A stretch of DNA of 12,871 nt from an uncultured Bacteroidia bacterium (GTDB lineage: Bacteria > Bacteroidota > Bacteroidia > Bacteroidales > UBA932): the NCBI GenBank assembly GCA_902797895.1, contig CADBUS010000003.1:1-12871 (forward strand). Reading direction: 5' to 3'. The position numbers were made by a program, and so were the translations under genes. Under the pieces are notes generated by a model, which saw only the letters and a program-made list of their open reading frames with translations, made no database searches and was not told the origin of the DNA. How positions within the stretch are numbered: position 1 is the stretch's first letter; each line of letters opens with the position of its first letter. Of the stretch, positions 6,509 through 12,871 are shown one piece after another.

Positions 6509-7309
6509 ATGAAAGCAAAATTTTTTCTGATGGCCATAGCAGCTATCGCACTTGCCGGATGCGGCTCAACTACACAACTTGGCAATAAAATAACTAATGC
6601 CACAAATCAGATGGGTAAAATTGCCAAAGAGGCCCAAAAGATAAAAGATGCGGTAAATCAAACAGGCGTTATGTTACCTGAAAGGTCTGGGGCTCAAGGT
6701 AGTGCAAACGGAACTGCCGGAAACATCACATTCAATATCAGAGGTAAGATAAACCACACCAACTATAATAAAAACCAGAGCAGCAGCGTTAGCTTTTCCG
6801 CAATACCAACCACAATAGAGGAGTTTGAGCAGCTGCAACAGCAGTTGGGCAAAGAGCCGCAAGGAGCAGTAGCCCTGCAAATTATGGCCTTTGAAATGTA
6901 TCGTAAAGATCCTAAATTGGGAGAGGCTGCCCTAAAGTTGAACAACACCCAAACCAACTACAACTCAACACGCAGCCGTATGAAAGAGATTATGAATGAG
7001 AGCGATACCTACTATGCACGCCCATATCTTGCTGCTGCAATGTTGGTTGGCGCTAAGCCTGAGAATGGTTACACCCCATCAAAACCATACACCGTAAAGG
7101 TTAGGGTACACCCTGTTAATAAATACCAAAACTCCGAGATTTTGGAAGGAACTGTTCTGTATCTGCAAATAGATGCCAATGGTTGGGACACCAACTGGAG
7201 AGGAGTTGAGGTTGTACGCCCTGAGGGTACTCCATATTTTGTGGTTAGCAACTGCCCAGCAATGTACACCCAATGCAAAAAGATTAAGGGCACATATAAA
7301 GGACTATAG
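6509..7309 (+). CDS. lipoprotein with a DUF6935-like domain, function unknown
   Basis: The 266-residue product begins with a lipoprotein signal and lipobox LAGC (Cys18), so it should be exported and lipid-anchored. A polar, Gln/Asn/Lys-rich linker follows (about 20-90), with a short amphipathic stretch at 25-50. The folded part starts near 95. SFSAIPTTIEEFEQL (95-109), the helical segment around 118-143 and PYLAAAMLVGAKPENGYTPSKPYTVKV (172-198) resemble the DUF6935 family as I remember it. The C-terminal part (195-266) looks beta-rich and holds Cys249 and Cys256, which could form a disulfide outside the cytoplasm. No catalytic motif is evident. It lies 79 bases behind the cbiK lipoprotein gene, has its own likely promoter and ends at a strong terminator. 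A functional link to cbiK is therefore possible but not shown. Confidence 0.8.
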   Translation: MKAKFFLMAIAAIALAGCGSTTQLGNKITNATNQMGKIAKEAQKIKDAVNQTGVMLPERSGAQGSANGTAGNITFNIRGKINHTNYNKNQSSSVSFSAIPTTIEEFEQLQQQLGKEPQGAVALQIMAFEMYRKDPKLGEAALKLNNTQTNYNSTRSRMKEIMNESDTYYARPYLAAAMLVGAKPENGYTPSKPYTVKVRVHPVNKYQNSEILEGTVLYLQIDANGWDTNWRGVEVVRPEGTPYFVVSNCPAMYTQCKKIKGTYKGL

Positions 7310-7338
7310 TAATAAAATGAACCTCAAAAGTTAGATGT

Positions 7339-7370
7339 AAGAGTTCGGTACTACACCGAACTCTTTTCTT
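7339..7370 (+). terminator. rho-independent terminator after the DUF6935-like gene
   Basis: AAGAGTTCGGT (7339-7349) and ACCGAACTCTT (7355-7365) form a perfect 11-pair stem with a 5-base loop, followed by TTCTTTATTTC. The T-rich tail favours the + strand. It lies 29 bases after the stop at 7309. It also sits within 5 bases of the stop codon of the convergent antiporter gene, so it may block read-through from that side as well. Confidence 0.88.
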
Positions 7371-9625
7371 TATTTCTGAATCGGAGTGCAGAGATTCTCC
7401 TGAATTATTGCGTTAATTCTCTTTTTGTTACCTACAAGCCACACAGTATCTCCACTCTCCATTGTAACTGAGGAGTTTGGACGCAAAAAGATATTGTCGT
7501 TAGCCTTCTCCACACCAATAATCAGCACCCCGAATTTGTCTCTTATTGAGGTAATGTTGGCATTGTGGCCTACAAGCGGAGATTTGTTTTCAAGTGTAAT
7601 TTGGAAGAGCTCCATCGCGATGGTTTCATCCTCCGGCACAGCAAAATCGCCCTGCTTATTATAGGAGAGCCCCATAAATGCTTTAAGCTGCCCATCTGAG
7701 CCAAGAATAAGCAGAGAATCAGATGGATAGATAACAGTATCCTTATGCGGCAGGTTTATTATTTTGGAGCCTCTTATAAGCTGAATTACCAATGCTCCCG
7801 TATCTTTTTTGCGGTGTATCTGCCCTATAGTACGCCCTGCAAGGTAGGAGTTTTGCCCTACCACGCACTTTTCCATATGTATTTCATTGGCCTTATCCAA
7901 AGGTACAATGAAACGCCGCCCCCCTTCCGAATCGAGATTAGCCAAAAAGTTGCTCTCTATTTTTGAATAGTATTTTTTCAGCTGTTTAGAGAGCACCACA
8001 ACCACAATTATAGCGGCACTCACAATCATTATAAAACCTATACTTGCAGTTATATATTTGGAAGCTATGTAAGATATTGAAATAACCGCAATTATATACT
8101 TTAGGGCATTCATAAAGAGCAGCGGTCCGCGTGAGAATTTACGGTCTTCCCATATACGATTATAAAGCTCCTTGTCTCTCTTTTTTACAAGTGCCCATAG
8201 GAAGGGAGCCATTGCTATTATTGTAATTGCAAACATTATAAGCCTTACCCAGAGCGCAGTACCGAGCAACTTGGCAATCAAAGGATTTACGATACCTGTA
8301 AATATGGCTCCAACTGCAGCAATCCAAATTGTGAGTATAAATACCCTAACGGTATATCTTCTTATAAGTTGCTTCCAGTCAGACTCTTTGTTAAGAATCT
8401 GCTTGCCTGAGCCAAGCCGGTCTATAACATTGCGCCAAGACTCTCCTGAACGGCTGTAGATAAAATCGTATAGCTTGTCTCCTGCCTTTACCCAATATGG
8501 TGTGGCAAATGTAGTTACTATTGATACAGCCACAATTACAGGAAAGAGATAATCCGGCGTAGCCTCCAACTCTCTCCCCATCTGTGCCATTATGTAGGAA
8601 AATTCACCTATCTGGCAGAGAGTAATTCCGGCTGGTATTGCAAGTTTAAGCGTTTGACCGCTAAATAGATATCCGGCTATCAAAGCCAATGGTTTTGCAA
8701 GCAGCACCGTAACGGAAATCAAAAGTATATGCGGCCAATAGTGCAGCAGAACAGATGGATCTACCAACATTCCCACAGATACAAAGAATATGGCCCCAAA
8801 GAAATCCTTAATAGGTTTTGTAAGCTGCAATATCTTGTCTCTCTGAATTGTACCCGATAGTATTGAGCCCATTACAAATGCTCCAAGCGCCTCAGATATG
8901 CTTGCCCTTACCGTAACCACCACCATAGTAAAGCATAGCCCCAGAGAGATTATTATAAGCATCTCATCTGTAAGATACTTCTTCAGCTTACGAAAAATTG
9001 TTGGAATAAGATATACTCCCCCGGTAAACCACAACAGCAGAAATACCGTAATAGAGAGCAATTTAGAGAGCAACTCCGTACCATTGAAAGTTTTGCTTAT
9101 AACAAATGTTGGCAGCAACACCATAAGTAGTATGGCCACAAGGTCTTCAAATATAAGTGTGCCAATAGAGAGTTGGGCCGATTTTCTGTTACCAATACCA
9201 AGATCTGCAAAGGTTTTTACCACTATTGATGTAGATGATATTGACAGCATTGCCCCCAAGAAGAGAGAGGTTATATTGTCCCAGCCAAAAACCTGCCCCA
9301 CCAAAAAGCCCATTGAAAACATCATTATGGCCTCTGCAAATACGGAGATAGCCCCTGGCCCTCCCACCTTTTTTATCTTCTTGAAACTGAACTCCAAACC
9401 CAAAGAAAAGAGCAGGAAGATTACACCTATGTTGCCCCAAAACTCCACATTGGCAATCTCTCTTGCGGTTGGCAGAAATGTTATATAAGGACCTGTCAAT
9501 AAGCCCGCTACCACATACCCCAATACTACGGGCTGCTTTAATGCCTTAAAAATAAGGGTAACAGCACCGGCCACTATGAGGATAAGGGCCAAATCCAATA
9601 GCAAGGGGTTAATGCTATCTGTCAT
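7370..9625 (-). CDS. CPA2/Kef-type monovalent cation:proton antiporter with two RCK_C (TrkA-C) domains
   Basis: The 751-residue inner-membrane protein has three parts. Residues about 8-385 form a Na+/H+ exchanger domain of the CPA2 family. It includes QPVVLGYVVAGLLTGP (31-46), VIFLLFSLGLEFS (68-80), SISSTSIVVK (128-137), the FEDLVA motif with Asp161 as a likely ion-site residue, and FFVSVGMLVDP (280-290). Residues about 425-547 add a second hydrophobic block, probably four helices. The cytoplasmic tail holds two RCK_C-type ligand-sensing domains (about 578-650 and 665-742). I see no RCK_N Rossmann domain, unlike E. coli KefB/KefC, so NAD or glutathione-adduct gating as in those proteins is unlikely. 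The gene starts 17 bases after bioB ends and is probably co-transcribed with it. Whether it moves K+ or Na+ cannot be read from the sequence. Confidence 0.9.
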   Translation of the reverse strand: MTDSINPLLLDLALILIVAGAVTLIFKALKQPVVLGYVVAGLLTGPYITFLPTAREIANVEFWGNIGVIFLLFSLGLEFSFKKIKKVGGPGAISVFAEAIMMFSMGFLVGQVFGWDNITSLFLGAMLSISSTSIVVKTFADLGIGNRKSAQLSIGTLIFEDLVAILLMVLLPTFVISKTFNGTELLSKLLSITVFLLLWFTGGVYLIPTIFRKLKKYLTDEMLIIISLGLCFTMVVVTVRASISEALGAFVMGSILSGTIQRDKILQLTKPIKDFFGAIFFVSVGMLVDPSVLLHYWPHILLISVTVLLAKPLALIAGYLFSGQTLKLAIPAGITLCQIGEFSYIMAQMGRELEATPDYLFPVIVAVSIVTTFATPYWVKAGDKLYDFIYSRSGESWRNVIDRLGSGKQILNKESDWKQLIRRYTVRVFILTIWIAAVGAIFTGIVNPLIAKLLGTALWVRLIMFAITIIAMAPFLWALVKKRDKELYNRIWEDRKFSRGPLLFMNALKYIIAVISISYIASKYITASIGFIMIVSAAIIVVVVLSKQLKKYYSKIESNFLANLDSEGGRRFIVPLDKANEIHMEKCVVGQNSYLAGRTIGQIHRKKDTGALVIQLIRGSKIINLPHKDTVIYPSDSLLILGSDGQLKAFMGLSYNKQGDFAVPEDETIAMELFQITLENKSPLVGHNANITSIRDKFGVLIIGVEKANDNIFLRPNSSVTMESGDTVWLVGNKKRINAIIQENLCTPIQK

Positions 9626-9642
9626 AATTTTCTCTTCTGTTT

Positions 9643-10602
9643 CTACCTGTAACCGGCCTCTTTTATAAACTCAAACTCATCTGCAATGTCAGTACCCGGA
9701 GTAGTTAGCATATCTCCCATAAGGCAAGAGTTTACACCAACATAAAAGGAGCGTTTAATCAGCTCTTTAGAGCGTTTTGCCCTGCCGCCGGCAAAGCGTA
9801 TGAAAATATCTGGAACAATAAATCTCAAAGTTGCCACAGCACTTAAAATATCATCATCGCTCATTGGAGCCGTTCCCTCCAGCGGCGTACCTGCTATCGG
9901 GTTAAGAATATTGAGTGGAAAGCTCTTTATACCGGCCTCTTTTATGGCAAAAAAGAGCTCCACTCTCTGGCGCGGAGTCTCTCCCATTCCCAGAATGCCT
10001 CCGCTACAAACTTCTATTCCAAGCTCTTGGGCTGCCTTTATTGTGGCCATCTTCATAGCTGTGGTATGGGTGGTGCAGAGCTTTTCAAACATCTGCGGAG
10101 CCGCCTCCAAATTGCAATGCAATCTCTCCAATCCGGCCTCTTTTAAGCGAGCAAGCTGGCTCTTTGTTACCAAACCAAGAGAGGCGCATATATGTATGGA
10201 GGAGTTTTGGCGCAGATGGGATATCATACTGCATAGCTTCTCAATATCCTCATTGCTTTGCCCCCTGCCGCTTGTTACAATTCCATAACGGTTAATCCCC
10301 CTTTTCTGATTCTCCAATGCCTGCTTTAAGCAAGTTTCATTATCCACCAAAGGATATACTTCTACATCTGTTTTATAGTGAGCGCTTTGGGCGCACCATT
10401 TGCAATCCTCACTGCAACGGCCGCTACGAGCATTTATTATGGAGCAGGTATCAAACACCATTGAGGTACGCTTTAAGGTTATTTGATGCGCCGCCTGATA
10501 TAGCTCCTCCTTTGGAGCCTCTTCTATAAGATACAAAGCCTCCTCAAAAGAGGCGCTTCCACCTGCAATGCAGTTATTTTTAAGAGCTTCTAAAGTGTTC
10601 AT
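9643..10602 (-). CDS. bioB: biotin synthase BioB (radical SAM), with an atypical auxiliary-cluster site
   Basis: BioB inserts sulfur into dethiobiotin to make biotin, using a radical-SAM [4Fe-4S] cluster and an auxiliary Fe-S cluster as sulfur donor. The 319-residue product shows the SAM-cluster motif CSEDCKWC (Cys63, 67, 70), ICASLG (Cys139), HCNLE (Cys163-Glu166), VCSGGILGMGE (Cys199) and FIRFAGGR (Arg269). By motif alignment with E. coli BioB, Cys128, Cys188 and Arg260 match Cys139, Cys199 and Arg269. Cys97 (RFCMGAAW) falls on Gly107 (RYGIVTSG), so one normal [2Fe-2S] ligand is missing. Cys163 has no counterpart there and might substitute. This fits a group of BioB enzymes reported to use a different auxiliary cluster. 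No other biotin gene is in the window. A TAnnTTTG promoter lies 31 bases upstream of the ATG, and no BirA-type operator palindrome is apparent. Confidence 0.95.
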   Translation of the reverse strand: MNTLEALKNNCIAGGSASFEEALYLIEEAPKEELYQAAHQITLKRTSMVFDTCSIINARSGRCSEDCKWCAQSAHYKTDVEVYPLVDNETCLKQALENQKRGINRYGIVTSGRGQSNEDIEKLCSMISHLRQNSSIHICASLGLVTKSQLARLKEAGLERLHCNLEAAPQMFEKLCTTHTTAMKMATIKAAQELGIEVCSGGILGMGETPRQRVELFFAIKEAGIKSFPLNILNPIAGTPLEGTAPMSDDDILSAVATLRFIVPDIFIRFAGGRAKRSKELIKRSFYVGVNSCLMGDMLTTPGTDIADEFEFIKEAGYR

Positions 10603-10633
10603 ATTAGGATTTCGCCCCTTTTAGGGCACAGGG

Positions 10634-10641
10634 CAAATTTA
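10634..10641 (-). promoter_or_regulatory. -7 promoter element for bioB and the antiporter gene
   Basis: The minus strand reads TAAATTTG, an exact TAnnTTTG match, right after the T-tract of the upstream terminator. Transcription would start near 10626, leaving a leader of about 25 bases. GCCCTAAAAGGGGC near the start site (about 10626-10613) could form a tiny hairpin in the 5' end of the messenger. Confidence 0.6.
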
Positions 10642-10642
10642 A

Positions 10643-10680
10643 GAAAAATAAAAAAAAGGCGGAAGTAAGAACCCTCCGCC
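10643..10680 (-). terminator. rho-independent terminator after the DUF805 gene
   Basis: Read on the minus strand, GGCGGA (10680-10675) and TCCGCC (10663-10658) pair across an 11-base loop. The next bases are TTTTTTTT (from 10657), then ATTTTTCTT. The GC-rich stem plus long U-run is a strong signal. It lies 25 bases after the DUF805 stop and directly before the bioB promoter, so it insulates the two units. Confidence 0.88.
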
Positions 10681-10705
10681 TATAATTCTAAAAATAATTA
10701 TTTCA

Positions 10706-11221
10706 CTACTGAGCCGGAGTTGCAGGCTTTCCCTCTGGATATTTTGGAGATGGGCCATATTTGTTCTCGCCCTCACTATCCTTAATGCACATAATTAGTA
10801 AAATAATGCCAACAACGGCCAATGCTATAGAAAGGATGGTTGCAAAAATTCCACCAATTATAGTACCTCCAAAACCACCTGATTTAATAGAGATAGCTGT
10901 AATAAGGAATGACAAGAGGAATAGACCATAAACAATTGCGTATGCCCATACCAAACCATTACCCTTTCCTATATCGTGCATACGACGCATAAGCAAAGGA
11001 AGAGTTACAATCATACCTACAATTTGAACCAAAAATTGGAGCCAAACACCAACTCCCGGTATTAAACCCAATATGTAACCTACAAGATAAGATCCTACAT
11101 AAATTGCAAGAAATGCCCACCAGAATTCAGATCTGCGTGAACGGCCGGTTGTTTCTTTTAAGCGACTGAAAGCTAGCTTTATAGCTGCCATAAAATCCAG
11201 TTGAGGAACTACTTTTGCCAT
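10706..11221 (-). CDS. DUF805 family small membrane protein
   Basis: The 171-residue product matches the DUF805 pattern, GRSRRSEFWWAFL near residues 26-38, the RRMHDIGKGNG loop (about 79-89), and a final NKYGPSPKYP segment (about 153-162). About four membrane helices are visible (35-55, 60-77, 91-110 and 117-145). The last carries a glycine-rich start, GGFGGTIIGGI. The role of DUF805 is not established, so none is assigned. The short tail PEGKPATPAQ is polar. The gene has its own likely promoter and ends at a strong terminator, so it is probably monocistronic. The first eleven residues are soluble, and the ATG at 11221 is the natural start. Confidence 0.88.
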   Translation of the reverse strand: MAKVVPQLDFMAAIKLAFSRLKETTGRSRRSEFWWAFLAIYVGSYLVGYILGLIPGVGVWLQFLVQIVGMIVTLPLLMRRMHDIGKGNGLVWAYAIVYGLFLLSFLITAISIKSGGFGGTIIGGIFATILSIALAVVGIILLIMCIKDSEGENKYGPSPKYPEGKPATPAQ

Positions 11222-11269
11222 AATAAATAATTTTTTAATTTTTAATGTTTAAGTTTTACTATTGTGCTT

Positions 11270-11277
11270 CAAAGATA
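11270..11277 (-). promoter_or_regulatory. -7 promoter element for the DUF805 gene
   Basis: The minus strand reads TATCTTTG, matching TAnnTTTG, about 48 bases before the ATG at 11221. TTTC (11299-11296) stands 18 bases upstream as a weak -33 candidate. The rest of the 96-base spacer (11222-11317) is very AT-rich and holds nothing else I can identify. No terminator is evident behind the DUF3667 gene, so some read-through is possible. Confidence 0.5.
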
Positions 11278-11317
11278 ATATATTTTTTTTAATGTGAAAT
11301 AGATTTGTTAAAATATC

Positions 11318-12367
11318 TTATATAAAAAGGGAATCTATCAAAAAGAGCAAAACAGATGATAATATGACTATAAAGAATATACATACATAGTATAAGACCT
11401 GTATTAGCACTGTTTTATAGAAGGTTTTGAACCAGCTTGTACCAAAGAGTTGCCTCCTATCTATCACATATACCAGAAAGAAGAACCATTCCGGTAGCAG
11501 ATAGCGATCCTGATCCGGTAAGAAAGTGCCCCAAAAGAGCATATATATAATGGAAAAGAATATCAGCTGAGCGCTTATAAAAACTTGAATAAAAATATGC
11601 TCTGTATATGACAGGTGAGCATTGCGCGGAGTTTTTCTAAATATTCTCCAACTTAAAAACGATATAAGCAAATTCACCAACAATATATGCAAGGCTCTGT
11701 TTTGCTTTCTCCATAAGTTGTAGTTCCTAATCAATTTAGAGAAATGAGCTGTAGATTTTGCGTACGCTTTTCTACTACGCTCAGATAGACCAATAACTAT
11801 ATTTTCTTTTGCAAGCCGGGCAGAATCTACTGCCACACTATCTGCCTTTGCCTGGTCTAATGTATCAAAAGAATTAGATAGCTCCATCAGCCACCCTTCT
11901 GTACTCTCCGTAGCTTTATCATTCTTATGACTCTGCTCTATTCTCTTTTCCACAAAACCTAAATTCAGCACAATTGCCAATGCCACACATAGGAAAAAGA
12001 GCAGTTTTATAGGCGGATAGTAAGAGGAGCGTTTCCCTTTGAGATAGTCGCTTATAAGATAGCCGGGGCGGTATATAAGTTCCAGTACGGTACCAAATAC
12101 GCTCTTTTCGTTATAATCCCAAACCTCTAAAGTTTTGTCAAAAATGTTTTTAATGGTAAATCTTTGAGTATCTGCACTTTGCCCACATCTTGGACAATAC
12201 CTTCCCTTATACCTCAATTTACAAGCAAGGCAGGTATGCTCCTTCTCCATTCCGGTATTATCATACACTCTACCCTCCTTGGGGTGCTGTATATAATACC
12301 AAGTCTTTCTCCAAAAGATAGCGGCCCTAACTCTGGTTCGCCTTAATTTTCTCTTGAAATATCCCAT
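11318..12367 (-). CDS. DUF3667 membrane protein with N-terminal zinc ribbon
   Basis: The 349-residue product starts with a basic segment (5-25). A four-cysteine zinc ribbon follows, CLAC (Cys46, Cys49) and CPRCGQ (Cys58, Cys61), and then the conserved YRPGYLISDYLKGKRSSYYPP region (99-119). These are the marks of DUF3667. Membrane helices lie near 120-138, 226-240, 257-280, 292-302 and 317-346. Between the first two is a polar stretch of about 85 residues (140-222) with several Asp and Lys residues, probably a soluble loop. No enzymatic motif is visible, and the family's function is unknown to me. It follows the partial gene at 12410 after 42 bases in the same direction and is likely part of that operon. 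The downstream DUF805 gene seems to have its own promoter. Confidence 0.85.
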   Translation of the reverse strand: MGYFKRKLRRTRVRAAIFWRKTWYYIQHPKEGRVYDNTGMEKEHTCLACKLRYKGRYCPRCGQSADTQRFTIKNIFDKTLEVWDYNEKSVFGTVLELIYRPGYLISDYLKGKRSSYYPPIKLLFFLCVALAIVLNLGFVEKRIEQSHKNDKATESTEGWLMELSNSFDTLDQAKADSVAVDSARLAKENIVIGLSERSRKAYAKSTAHFSKLIRNYNLWRKQNRALHILLVNLLISFLSWRIFRKTPRNAHLSYTEHIFIQVFISAQLIFFSIIYMLFWGTFLPDQDRYLLPEWFFFLVYVIDRRQLFGTSWFKTFYKTVLIQVLYYVCIFFIVILSSVLLFLIDSLFI

Positions 12368-12409
12368 CTATATTGTACAAGGGCCAATATATCTGCTATT
12401 TAGGCAGCA

Positions 12410-12871
12410 TCAATAGGCACCTGTATATTGGTAATCTTCTATTACTATTACCCACTTTGCCCCAATCTCTCTAAATATACTATAGTGTATTCCCTCCCTC
12501 GAATTCCACCTCACAAGCATTTCTACCCCTTGTGGAGTATCAAAGATGCACATAATCTCGTGGGAATATCCAAACCAATAATCTTGTACATTGCCACCAA
12601 ACCACACATCATTAGAGCTATAAAGCTCGTCCTCATATCTTGCCGCAACAGAACGCACCTTACCATCTGAAAGGCAAACCACAGCATTCAAACCCACAGA
12701 ATTTTTATTCTCCAAAATAACCTCATACCACACCATACCTTTAGCATCACAGTTTGCTAAATAGCGGCCATTCAGTATCTTGCGCCCATTAAAATAATCC
12801 ACTATAGCTTTTTTGGCTGCTTCCGGAATTGCCTTAACCGGCTCCGGAGCTTTCCAACGCAAGAAATTCAG
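12410..12871 (-). CDS. unrecognised protein, N-terminus cut by the window edge
   Basis: The reading frame is open from the right edge to a TGA at 12410-12412 and gives 153 visible residues. A TTG at 12862-12860 is the only start-like codon near the edge, but the frame continues upstream of it (Leu-Asn-Phe), so the real start is probably outside the window. I do not recognise the family. The visible part has no membrane helix and no Cys motif. It alternates short strands rich in aromatic residues (MVWYEVIL, DVWFGG, DYWFGY, KWVIVIEDYQY), suggesting a small alpha-plus-beta soluble domain after a helix around the PEAAKKAIVDYF segment. A signal peptide or other domain could be missing. It precedes the DUF3667 gene by 42 bases, so the two may be co-transcribed. 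Confidence 0.7.
   Translation of the reverse strand: MNFLRWKAPEPVKAIPEAAKKAIVDYFNGRKILNGRYLANCDAKGMVWYEVILENKNSVGLNAVVCLSDGKVRSVAARYEDELYSSNDVWFGGNVQDYWFGYSHEIMCIFDTPQGVEMLVRWNSREGIHYSIFREIGAKWVIVIEDYQYTGAY

Noticed and set aside
8898..9488. 196-codon open frame on the plus strand
   Set aside because: It lies wholly antisense to the antiporter's conserved membrane domain. The translation has no recognisable fold and reflects the complementary strand of hydrophobic codons.
9800..10288. 162-codon open frame on the plus strand
   Set aside because: It is antisense to the conserved core of bioB, has no family resemblance and no promoter or ribosome site of its own.
10603..10633. BirA-type biotin operator in the bioB leader
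   Set aside because: The only palindrome is the short GCCC...GGGC element near the start site, which does not resemble the known BirA operator half-sites.
12368..12409. Separate promoter for the DUF3667 gene
   Set aside because: The best match, TATATTGG on the minus strand, misses the TTTG core. Co-transcription with the preceding gene is simpler.
12860..12862. TTG as the true start of the last gene
   Set aside because: The frame stays open to the window edge, so truncation is the simpler reading. TTG starts are rare and nothing else supports this one.

Overview
The window looks like ordinary chromosome of an anaerobic Bacteroidota, most likely order Bacteroidales. Three things point there: several promoters carry the Bacteroidota -7 element TAnnTTTG; Shine-Dalgarno sites are absent or weak; and the gene families fit (lipoprotein CbiK, PepSY partner of a TonB receptor, DUF3667, DUF805, DUF6935-like lipoprotein). 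I see no insertion sequence, phage gene, CRISPR array, tRNA or rRNA. No genus can be named from this sequence alone.

Layout. Bases 1-1352 (+) hold the end of a cobalamin nucleotide-loop operon, cobS then cobC, closed by a hairpin terminator. Bases 1417-5286 (-) hold a two-gene operon, a siderophore-type TonB-dependent receptor followed by a PepSY membrane protein. It lies behind a clear adenosylcobalamin riboswitch at about 5350-5520. Divergent from it (+) is a lipoprotein form of the cobalt chelatase CbiK (5581-6429), then a second lipoprotein resembling DUF6935 (6509-7309) with a strong terminator. Bases 7370-10602 (-) hold bioB followed closely by a large CPA2/Kef-type cation:proton antiporter. 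A terminator and a promoter stand back to back upstream of bioB. Bases 10706-12871 (-) hold a DUF805 membrane protein, a DUF3667 zinc-ribbon membrane protein and the 3' part of an unrecognised gene cut by the window edge.

How the genes may work together. The left half has a corrinoid/cobalt theme. cobS and cobC finish cobalamin. The riboswitch should shut down the TonB receptor and PepSY operon when cobalamin is plentiful. The lipoprotein CbiK would place a cobalt- or heme-handling protein on the periplasmic side of a membrane. A reasonable hypothesis is an outer-membrane import route for a corrinoid, cobalt complex or metallated tetrapyrrole, with reductive release by the PepSY protein and metal handling by the extracytoplasmic CbiK homologue. 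The sequence directly supports the riboswitch, the operon, the lipobox and the conserved catalytic residues. The substrate and the joint action are inference.

The right half is housekeeping or uncharacterised. Its most interesting point is that BioB lacks the usual first cysteine ligand of the [2Fe-2S] cluster.
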